Positions 55,309 through 64,000 of a DNA stretch of 64,000 nt are shown piece after piece (the first letter of the stretch is position 1; every line of letters begins with the position of its first letter). Source of the stretch: Ambrosia x helenae (Eukaryota; Streptophyta; Magnoliopsida; Asterales; Asteraceae). Under the pieces are notes generated by a model that saw only the letters and a program-made list of their open reading frames with translations, ran no database searches and was not told where the DNA came from. Location of the stretch: NCBI GenBank assembly GCA_030844895.1, contig CM061229.1, positions 124,564,381 through 124,628,380 of the forward strand, read 5' to 3'. Made by a program: the position numbers and the translations under genes.

Positions 55309-55345
55309 GATAAGATCCACCGTGATAACCGCTCCGCCCACCTTA

Positions 55346-55941
55346 TAACAAATTATGGTTACAAAACTTGTTCTCAAATAAAACTATTAAATGAGCTATA
55401 ATTTAATGAAACGGCCAGGTCTCAAAATTAATTAGTTTTCTCCAACTTTGTCTTCAAAAAAGAGATCCGGCCAACCGGGCCCAACCCAAATCAAGCCTCC
55501 ACACATAACTCTTAAGAATCTATCCTAGAAAATTTTTGAATTGTTTGTTCAAAGAAAAAAATGAAGATAGGAGGTAGAGGTGTAAAAAAAACCGTTTCTA
55601 AACCAAAACCGGTAAAACAGCCCCGAACCAAAACTGGCCAAAACCAGTTTCACATGAAACCAGTACTAAAAAACTGCAAACCGAATCGAATTGAAGACCA
55701 AGCTAAAACCGGTCAAATGAACCCGAACCGGAACCGAAACTGGTACACAAACCGGAACTAAAGAACCACCATACAACTAATGAAGCAGAAATACAATAAT
55801 TAAACTAATGTTATTCATTGATGAATTGTACAATATACACGATGGCGTACCACCATACAACTAACGAACCAGAAATACAATAATTAAACTAATGTCAAGT
55901 TTATTTCGTTATAAATCGGTTGGTACATTTCAGAATCAGCT
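55346..55941. other. Region 3' of the membrane-protein gene
   Basis: Presumed 3' UTR plus a low-complexity segment (55580-55760) rich in AACCGG and AACCAAAAC words. A 66-codon open frame there has the composition of simple repeats and is not called. The words ACCATACAACTAA and CAGAAATACAATAATTAAAC occur twice (about 55768 and 55850). Confidence 0.6.
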
Positions 55942-58900
55942 TCAAGGCGAAGAGCTCAAACGTTGTTTAATAGCACGAAGTACGCTCCACATGAACCCTG
56001 AAGCAATAAACATCACAATACAAGCAACAACAGCATACTTGAGTCCGATGTTGACCAACATGTTGACCAAAAGCCCGGCTAACACGACCCCAAAAAAGTT
56101 TGCGGATACAGCTGACCAAAATGGCATATCTAGGATTGATGCTATAATGGCTCCAGTCCATGCACCGGTCCCTGGGAATGGTACTGCCACAAAAAGCATT
56201 AGACCGAGCCATTGGAACTCTTCAATGGGACCTGCTTTTTTCTTTGCACTCTCAAACAATAGGTCTAGGAACCGAGCCGCTGGCTTGCTGGTCCTAGTCA
56301 GAAATGTTGCTAATGGTTTTAAGTAAAGTATGATCAAAGGCACAGGTACCATGTTCCTGCCATAAAATATTCAGATCTTTTCATTATTTTTACTGTCCTT
56401 TGGGGCATTATTTTGTAATCATACTGATAATTCATAACATAGTTGTAAAAAAATATGCTTTTGATCATCAGACCATGCTACTTTATGCAATATCAACAAA
56501 ATAAACTATATATACTACAACTTAATATTCTTTTGCGGACATTGCACCCGTGCACCAATTTGGTTGCTACAAAGACTTTGCAATGGTCCCCGTGCTTAGA
56601 TTCAAGGCCACGGTAGTTAGGGCGGTTCGCGTTGGTTTGGATTAGTTGCACCTATTGATGTTTGTATTGCCTATTTGCCACAAGGAGGTGATTTAAAGGG
56701 TTATAAGCTTTTAGTTGGCGGTTGCCTACGAACCATTGTGATACGAAGCTGATCCAAGAGTTAGCAAACTCATATTTGGACCATCTAGACATTATACAAG
56801 TGGGCTAGAAAGGGGCCCGACTTAAAAAAGACATAACTTGTGCTACATTTCGAGTGTATCAAGGTTGTAAAAATCCCGATTAATCATTGATTAATCGCTA
56901 GTCCTCACTTTACTGATTAATTTTGGGCTAATCACTCAATTAATCGGTGTTCCGATTAATCACCGATTAGTCGGACCTAAAAACTCAAAATTAGGTAAAA
57001 AATGAATTCGAACGGGTCAAAACTGGAGCCAATCGATCAAATAAAACAAGTTCTTACCTCAAAATTGGATAATAATCCATGATTTAGAAGCAAAATCGAT
57101 GAAACTCCATGAACCCTAGTTGGGTCTGATGGTTCCGTACGATGAAAAAAGGAATGTGGAAGAAAAACCGGGATATGGTGAACGATGGACGTGATTAAGG
57201 TTATTTAAGTTTAGGTATTTTAATATTTAACTCCCCTCCATATTCACTAGTTTATATTTGGCGCCTAAACTCCTAAATTTATACATATAAGGTATAAAAT
57301 TAGCATTATATATGTATAAATTTGGAAAAATATATATAAAAATCCAATCCCGATTAATCCTGATTAATCTCGATTAATCCCTAGTCAGTACCCCACCGGC
57401 CGACTAGCGCCTAGCGAGTTCTACAACACTGGAGTGTATTATGTACGCTTTTGCCCTATGTCACATTTTGATTCTTTATAAGGTGCCTATTTAAAAGGTT
57501 TTTGTGACCATCCGAAAGATTCGAAAGACACCTATGTATAATAGTAACCATGAACTTATTCTGCACACACAAGCCCAAATTTTGTTTCTTTTATACCACC
57601 AGATTACTATAGGTATCAAGCATATTTCTAGTTAATTGAAAATCTTGAAAACTCAGTAAGTTTTATTTGTCATAGCCAAATGTGCAATGTTGATAGGAAT
57701 ATCCGTTGTGTTTCACTACAAACGCAAAGCACATCGTTCAATTGAATGGTGTGGGCAAAATTGCTTTAAGGATAGAGATTACTCACCTCGAAGCAATAAC
57801 TTGTAGTTTCAATTGTTGTTTTCTGTTTACTTTAGGCATTATTTAGAGCACCAAACTGACGCGATTCACGGAAAATGCATGCTTCCTAGAAGAGGAGTGT
57901 TAGCTTTCATAAGGGCTAGGGCATTATATCAAGAAATGCATAATTGCTCTAATTTGATGTAATCTAATATTTCATTATTTTGTATGTACCAATAGAAAAG
58001 TCACTCCTAACTCCTAAGTACTAACAAAGCTAATCACATTATAATGTGCAGAATGAAGCTGAAGTTCATACAAACAACTATTTACCAATATGACAGTAGC
58101 CTGCTTGTGAGTTGAGTTTCCTTTCGAAGCAAACGTAAGTTTGTTGGTTTTTAATTGTTTATAAATGATCTTGATTTTCTATTTTCTTGATTATTCTGCA
58201 TTGATGATAATACAAGAGAGTGTTGAATGCACACATTAGCAACATACTTCAATTTTCATTAAGTTCGGAACCAATTATCGTTCAATTTATAACTAGTCTG
58301 CCCATCAAATTTTAATCCAAAAAAAAAACAAAGAAGCATTAATAATGGATACAATTTTAAAGAATGTTCTAGTTCTGTACATTGAAATCGATATACAAAT
58401 TGCAAGTTATCTAAATCCAGTTGAAGAATGATGACAGATATTTGAGTTAAGAAATAATCTAATAAATCCTAATGTGTTCTAACTTTCTTTCATCCTAAAA
58501 ATCCCCAAAAATAATCTGTTATAACACAAAAGCCACATCTTATAACAATTCATAAGCAAGATCGATAACCGAACAGAATTAATCAAGAAACATAATCATC
58601 ATCATCATCATCATCATACTCAGTTAATCCCACCTATAGCAAAGCTAAGGTAGGGTCTGAGGAGGGTAAGATGTAGACAGCCTTACCTCTACCCCTAAGA
58701 ATAGAGAGGCTGCTTCCAGTGAGACCCTCGGCTCGATGTGGTTTGGTATCAAGCCTTGGACATAAGGCACAAAACACTTAGCAATCGGGACAAACCCAAT
58801 CAGTGCATGTACCCCTTTGTCTTTTGGCTATCCACGCCACCACATGATGCATGATTAACCGTCCGTCGTTTTTAACGTTATTTTCACGAAATTAGTAAAA

Positions 58901-60268
58901 TAACGTTAAAACTAGTGCAACTTTACTTTTGCCCCCAAGGGCCACACATATATATACATTATATGCGCACACCGTAGGTGGGGCGTAATCAAGAAACATA
59001 ATATAAAATAAAAAAAGATTAAACCCCACATGTGAACATTCTAAGCAGGCTAAGCACGTATAGGAATTGACATGTAGGTGTAATGTTTTGGATTGTTTTG
59101 GCATATTGTCAAAGCGCCTAGGCGCATAGACTAAGCCCGGATTCTAGGGGCGATAGGCACTTAAAAACGTGGACCTTTTAAAATCAGGTGCATGGTATAA
59201 AATACATTTTAGGGATTTTAGATATGTTTTAGGCTACTTTAGAATGTTTTAGGGTCGTGTCGGACTTGTTTCTGGCTCATTTAGGATGTTTTAGAGGTTT
59301 TAGACAACTTTTAGCCTGAATTTGGCCGAAAACTGGCCTGAAATTGCGCCTCAGCGCCTAAAGGCAAGCCTCACCAGTCGCAACGCACTTGGTGCGTCTC
59401 GCGCGCTTTTGACAACATAGGTTTTGGCATGGTATGATACAGAAAAACACCAAACGTAACATAGCGTTTTAGTTGTGTTTTAAATTTCATGCCTATAATA
59501 GATTGCATCTTATTTTAAACTATTAATTCCGGTGTCTTTTCCATATAATTTCATGTCAAAACAACCCAAAACAACATTTCTAAGTCCAAAACATTCCACA
59601 GATTTCTCACACTTCATACGAAAAAACGCGCTTTTGCACACTAACCTTACCCCATAGGCCATAACAAGATACAAATTAGAATAATGAACAATTCAAATGA
59701 AAAAAAAAAAACTAATAACCTTGAGAAAGTAGACTAACCCAAGAACAGACAAAGCAGTAAGAAGAACAGGATTAAGTTGCAACCAATACCCAACAGGAAT
59801 AGCACCACGAAGCTCAATAACAGGCAGTGTAGCCAAAGCAACCACCACACCTTCACTAGGCCAGCCCGACTGTTTTAAAAAACTAGCCACTTTCAACCCA
59901 AAGCTCGAAGCTTTAATGGATTGCACAGCTTGTTGGGCCTTTGCTTCACCAGAACAAAATGCAAATAAAGCTAGAGAAACAGATGCCCAACAAAATACCC
60001 AAAACAGTGATTTCACTGGAGACTCTTCTTTTATTAATAAAGTTTCATTCTTTTCAAGATTTTCAAGAAACCCATTTGATGATGATGATGATGATTTTGT
60101 TATGGTACAAAATGGGTTTGGGTGAAATGAGGTTTTGTTTGTGGAAATTGGGATTAATGTGAAATGGGTTGAAGTGTTTTGAAGGAAAGAATGTGTGGTT
60201 TGGTTGTTTGAGGGTTTTTTGTGAAGGGTAGTGAAGAATGGTGGTGGTTGAAGGAGATAGGAAGCCAT
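55942..60268 (-). CDS. Plastid-targeted small multidrug export family protein
   Basis: 314 aa from two exons: 59739-60268 and 55942-56356, joined through a 3,382-bp GT..AG intron that restores LGNMVPVP. Residues 1-60 are rich in Ser, Thr, Asn and poor in acidic residues, a chloroplast transit peptide. A hydrophobic helix follows at about 87-106. From about 130 comes the family domain (PF06695 type) with ELRGAIPVG (152-160), NMVPVP and a long hydrophobic C-terminal half with FPGTGAWTGA and several membrane spans. Similar plant proteins, such as the Arabidopsis small multi-drug export protein, are annotated in chloroplasts; substrate unknown. The intron holds at least three mobile elements. TATA box at 60313-60325. 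Confidence 0.9.
56860..57431. mobile_element. hAT-type MITE, intact reference copy
   Basis: 572 bp, ends CAAGGTTGTAAAAATC and, inverted, CAGTGTTGTAGAACTC, with a perfect 8-bp target duplication GAGTGTAT (56852-56859, 57432-57439). The interior has repeated GATTAATC words and an uninterrupted ATATATATA stretch, the site used by insertions in the copies at 16927 and 24513. Lies in the intron of the membrane-protein gene. Confidence 0.93.
58597..58986 (-). mobile_element. SINE-like retroposon with (ATG)n tail, copy B
   Basis: 390 bp, nearly identical to copy A at 42115, with a perfect 16-bp target duplication AATCAAGAAACATAAT (58581-58596, 58987-59002). The (ATG)n tail lies at 58597-58617. Intronic, in the same strand sense as the host gene. 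Confidence 0.88.
59040..59640. mobile_element. Divergent copy of the 43536 TIR family, split by a MITE
   Basis: Shares GTTTTGGATTGTTTTG, ACACCAAACGTAACA and a CTCACACTTC-type right end with 43536-43957. It is interrupted at 59105-59421 by an element with ends TTGTCAAAGCGCC and, inverted, TTGTCAAAAGCGC, flanked by GTTTTGGCAT twice (10 bp). The inner element holds GCGCCTAGGCGC-type words and resembles MULE-like MITEs in target-duplication length. Confidence 0.65.
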
Positions 60269-60312
60269 TGATGAGGGTGAAGTAGTGAAAGTTGTTTGTT
60301 TGACAGAAACAA

Positions 60313-60325
60313 GGGTTTTTATATG
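60313..60325 (-). promoter_or_regulatory. Probable TATA box of the membrane-protein gene
   Basis: On the - strand GCATATAAAAACC, about 50 bp ahead of the ATG at 60268. This would give a short 5' leader. Confidence 0.6.
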
Positions 60326-60436
60326 CTAGAGGTTTAGGTTTGGTACAAAGAAACATCAAAGTTCAAAATATAAGACAAAACATAAAATACAAACAAAATT
60401 ATCGTGCGAACATACGAACTGAAGGGAACAAAAAAA

Positions 60437-60795
60437 AGTGGCGGTGGCATTTTCGTAAATAATGACCACCACTCTTTGTTTGTATAATTACTCTAGTGTA
60501 TATAATTACTCTAGAGTAAAAAAGTGGCGGTGGCATTTTCGTAAATAATGACCACCACTCTTGTTGTATAATTACTCTAGTGTATATAATTACTCTAGAG
60601 TAATTACCCTAGAGTAATTATATAATTACTCTAGTTATATAACTACGCTATATAATTACTTTAGAGTAATTTTATAATTACTCTAGTTATATAATTACGC
60701 TAGAGTAATTACGCTAGTTATATAACTAGAGTAATTATATAATTACTCTAGTTATATAAAGTTTCCAATATTTACAGAAATGCCACCGCGTGTTT
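60437..60795. mobile_element. MITE-like element with TAATTACTCTAG arrays
   Basis: Ends GTGGCGGTGGCATTTTCGTA and, inverted, CGCGGTGGCATTTCTGTA. The left about 85 bp are present twice in tandem (60437 and 60523). The interior is built of TAATTACTCTAG and TTATATAACTAG words that are mutually self-complementary. Lies just upstream of the membrane-protein gene promoter. Confidence 0.65.
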
Positions 60796-62387
60796 TTTAC
60801 TTCAGTGTAACACCCCAACCGATGGCGGAATCATCGGGGTGCCACGTAGTGACGATTGTTCAAAAGCTCATGGTACTAAAATGTAAATATTATTGAATAA
60901 TCCAAAATTGTCTTACATGGAAATGGAAATTACATTGTCTATATGAAATGTAAATATTGAAATAACTGAATTGAAATAAAGCACTAAATGTCTCTTGCTA
61001 AAGCACTAGATCAAACTGCACCTGAAACATGTACAAAAATAGGTTTGGTCAACATATGAAATGTTGGTGAGCATTCCTAGATTTGATATATATAGTAGGT
61101 TAAAAAGTTATACAATTCAAGTGCAAGCTACAGTGCAAATATGTAAACTATGTATCATACAAATGAGCGAAATCAACCCTGTGACTGTATAATGTACTGT
61201 ATAAACTGTAGAGTACTCAACCAATAAATGGATGATAACTTAACACTGGCCACGGATTCTCCGATGAAAAAGGGGGAGAATCAATCTAGGCGGGTTGTCA
61301 ATCCAAATAGCGCTATCCAATGTTAAGGTCGGCTTGTACCATGTTAATGATTTCACTAAGTACAAATGTAATCCACATGTAATGTCTAAGCATAAAGCAC
61401 GTTGTAAGCAATGCACATAGTACTAGAATTGTATTTGTAAAAATGTAAACTTGTGTTTGAAATTTGTAATAATGTACATGAATCACCCCAAAAATGTATA
61501 AAAGTAAAAAGGGGATAGGAAATACTCACAGTTCACGTAATCACTCGAATTTGAACTTGGACAACGAAATATGAATTGAGATTACTCCCAAATGATTAAC
61601 CTAAAGTAATTGATAATATGTAAGGGAAATAACTCTAGGATACATGTATTTCTAGGGCTTCGAATTGGGGATAAATGCTTGTTTGATTATCATTAAAAAT
61701 ATTCGCCAATTGAGAGAAATTTAGTAAATAAATAACCAAAAATCTTTTTTTATGAAATTTAAATTTAAGATGATCACAATAATATGTTTAAAGTATAAAA
61801 AATAATTTTTATAAAATTATTTTCTTTAAAATAGATTATTTAATCTATTTATAACAAATTGTCAAAATCTAACTTTAATATTTAAAAATATTAAAATTAA
61901 AGAATTATTAGTTTAAAAATCATATTTCTGCTCTAAATAATTAAAAATAATTTGTATAAAATTTTGGTGCAAAAATGATGAAAATTGGATTTAATATGAT
62001 TTAATTATGATTAAATCTAACAAAAATTGATTAAAAATATAAACTAAATGATTTTACTGAATTAAAAATTATTTCAGTAAAGTTTGACTTTATAAAAAGT
62101 CAGGATAAATTTTGGAGCATTTAATAAAATTGTTTTGATATATAAATGGATTTTTATAAATATAATAGTATAAAAGTGATTTAATTATTATAAATATTAA
62201 ATAAATGAATTTCTGAAAAATAAAAATTGTAAATAAAACTTTTATCTCAGATTAAACAAATATAATTTTTTTAGAATTTATAAAATAGTTTTGATATTTT
62301 AAAATGAATTTAAAAGATTAAAAGGTTTAATATATATATATATATATAATTGTTTGTTAAAAAGAAAAGAAAAGAGCAAAAAAAAAG

Positions 62388-62462
62388 GTTAGAGCCGGGA
62401 CTCGAACCCGGTTCCTTTCTGTATTGAGCCAACGTCACAACCACTTGGCCTAGGCCAGTGGT
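62388..62462 (-). other. tRNA-like module inside the LTR (- strand)
   Basis: On the - strand: A-box-like GGCCTAGGCCAAGTGG, then a perfect T arm (stem CCGGG/CCCGG, loop TTCGAGT) including the B box GGTTCGAGTCC, then nine T (62378-62386), a Pol III terminator. About 75 bp, tRNA-sized. The anticodon arm is not convincing, so not called as a tRNA gene. Confidence 0.55.
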
Positions 62463-63106
62463 TGTGATATTCACTGATTGAAATTATTTAAATACACTAT
62501 GCTTAATCAGTTTATCCCCAATTATATAATGAACGAACCCTAGAAATTTCAATCAAACAATCCAGACATAATGAACCCGATTAAAGTTAGGGTTTATGTT
62601 ATATGATTGCCGACTAGTAAAACCCATAAAAAAAATAGAACTCACAGTGTTGTTTCGAGTATAATTGTCGGGTCAAAGGTAAAGTCAACTGCTTTGATCG
62701 TGTAGCACAAATCAGAGAGTTTTAGAAGAAATTGGAGATTGAGAGAGAGTTGTGAGCGAGTTGTTAAGCTTTGGAGGTCATCTATTTATACTGAGGATCA
62801 ATGGCTGGGTTCAATTGGAAGGTTTGACCCAATATAAATGTCATACGCGTAAATGGTCAATTGATTCTTAATTGATTGATAATTTACGATTAGGTTAGTC
62901 TTGATAGGCCGGAAATCGCGTACCCTAAGTCAAACTATGATTAACATGAGTTAATTAGGATAATTAAAAGAGTCAAAAGAAGAAAAAGAAAAAAAATAAA
63001 AAATAATAAAAACATATCAGCTGCTGCTCGATGAACAGCCAAGGAAGGAGAAGGGAGAGAAGAGAGTGTGCTTATATATAATTTAAGTTGTGTTTAATCC
63101 AACAAA

Positions 63107-63182
63107 GGGGTGTGGCCCAGGTGGTGGTTACGTGTGGGTGTGTATGAAGGTGCTCGGGTTCGATACCCGGGTGGAACAAAGG
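63107..63182 (+). other. tRNA-like module inside the LTR (+ strand)
   Basis: A-box-like TGGCCCAGGTGG, T arm TCGGG-TTCGATA-CCCGG with B box GGTTCGATACC, and twelve T at 63187-63198. Opposite orientation to the module at 62388. Could be a truncated SINE or a domesticated tRNA fragment. Confidence 0.5.
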
Positions 63183-63454
63183 TTTCTTTTTTTTTTTTAA
63201 AGACAGAAGGGGAAGGAGCTGGGCTTGGGTGGTTGGGCTGGATGTTATGTGGGCTCAGGTTTAAGGGCAAGAAGAGGAGGGTGGGCTGTTTGGGCTGTAG
63301 AATTAACAAGGGAGGTTGGGTTTGGATTGTGAGTGGGTTTGAAAAACAAAAACAAAAGTGTATATATATATATGTAATAAAATCTGATTTTTTTTTATTT
63401 ATTATTATTATTATAATTAATATATATGTAAAAAGAAAAGTGACGGATGTCACA

Positions 63455-64000
63455 GCATCCCCTACTTTTAGAAACTTCGTCCCGAAGTTATTAGAAACAT
63501 AGGGTTATGGATGCTTGGGTAAAAATTAAGATAACTGTGGTTTGGAAAATTCGAATGATTTGGATATGGGGTTTGATTGGATTAGGTTCGTCTCGAATAG
63601 TAAAGAGAATCTAGTAAATCAATAAATTTCAAGTTTTAGGAATCCTAAGATATATGTACGTGTTGATTGTCTACAGAAAGACTAAATGAACTGCCAAATA
63701 ACCAGAGTTTGTTCCTGGCCCGACTTCCAGTCTCACTTTCAATGCATCATTAGTGCTTGTATACAGGGTGTACCACAGCTAACCCACCACACCTTTGATA
63801 CCTTGAAAACGTACTGGACGCCTTCCCAAAAACTCTAATAGAATTTTCACACTACCCTAATGTACCTGTAAATTCATGATTACGTTCCGGACCGGAATCA
63901 TCAATTTACCTTACATTAAAGTTTTGCGTCCTTCTATGACCCCACCGATTGTTGAGCAGGTTCGATAGCCTCCACCAGCCGTGGAGTAGGTTGTAGGGCC
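63455..64000 (-). mobile_element. Internal 3' region of the same LTR retrotransposon, cut by the window end
   Basis: Noncoding tail between the missing pol region and the 3' LTR, starting with the PPT. No domain visible in these 545 bp. Confidence 0.6.

Larger units (their letters stand above)
53983..55345. repeat. Direct duplication R, copy 2, interrupted by a hAT fragment
   Basis: Matches copy 1 up to 54538, where the Tourist-like MITE (starting near 54340) is split. Its right end (CGCTCCGCCCACC, then TTA) resumes after 55308. Flanks TGATAAGATC at 54529-54538 and 55309-55318 form a 10-bp duplication round the insert. Confidence 0.8.
60806..63454 (-). repeat. 3' LTR (2.65 kb) of a - strand LTR retrotransposon, likely Ty3-gypsy
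   Basis: In + reading it starts TGTAACACCCCAACC and ends GACGGATGTCACA, so on the - strand it runs TGTGACATCC..GGGGTGTTACA. A purine-rich stretch, AAAAGTAGGGGATGC on the - strand, adjoins its start (63455-63469) as PPT. Two tRNA-like modules lie inside. The rest of the element leaves the window to the right, so the clade is inferred from LTR style only. Confidence 0.8.

Noticed and set aside
55561..55761. 66-codon frame rich in Lys, Asn and Pro
   Set aside because: Generated by AACCGG/AAACC low-complexity words, also seen near 27450-27700.
62388..63182. tRNA genes
   Set aside because: T arm and Pol III boxes are present but acceptor and anticodon arms do not fold convincingly by eye, so reported only as tRNA-like.
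63094..63502. Overlapping 119- and 130-codon frames on both strands
   Set aside because: They cross the LTR border, a tRNA-like module and homopolymers; no domain.

Overview
This window is plant nuclear DNA from a repeat-rich eudicot. The genes have spliced introns, a 5' leader with upstream ORFs and TATA boxes, and most of the sequence is transposon-derived. An endogenous caulimovirid and the style of several repeats suggest Asteraceae; this is inference from recall, not a database match. Only two ordinary host genes are convincing: an HD-Zip class I transcription factor of the ATHB1/HAT5 type (28154-29660, + strand, three exons, 280 aa) and a plastid-targeted small-multidrug-export-family membrane protein (55942-60268, - strand, two exons, 314 aa). 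All other coding sequence belongs to mobile elements or to an integrated virus.

Layout. 1-2975: L1-type LINE with a stop, a frameshift and an internal deletion. 4412-10208: complete Ty1-copia element on the - strand with 98%-similar LTRs, PBS and PPT, but a frameshifted polyprotein. 10877-12473: truncated second copia. 12560-14118: LINE 3' part split by an 862-bp TIR element, which itself holds a MITE. 14227: candidate Helitron 3' end. 16927-26254: two short hAT-type MITEs inflated by insertions placed in their internal (TA)n tract; one of these inserts carries exon-like gene fragments including a GIY-YIG exon. 27782-29660: HD-Zip gene with a (CT)n leader and two uORFs. 31155-38810: near-unit-length endogenous pararetrovirus with intact movement, coat, polymerase and transactivator ORFs. 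38970-41240: solo LTR with a perfect 5-bp TSD. 42115-44003: SINE-like element, LINE remnant and a (TA)n-flanked TIR element. 44199-47605: composite built round GC-rich perfect palindromes. 48048-50187: long-TIR element with a perfect 9-bp TSD and a SANT-like ORF. 50806-52000: broken PIF/Harbinger transposase. 52857-55345: duplicated block with a Tourist-like MITE in each copy and a hAT fragment in one. 55942-60325: membrane-protein gene, its 3.4-kb intron loaded with elements. 60806-64000: 3' LTR and adjoining internal part of a - strand LTR element that leaves the window, with two tRNA-like modules inside the LTR.

The dominant theme is nested insertion: boundaries, target duplications and one undisrupted reference copy allow several insertion orders to be read directly. 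Coordinates and motifs were read by eye; similarity levels and family names at clade level are estimates.
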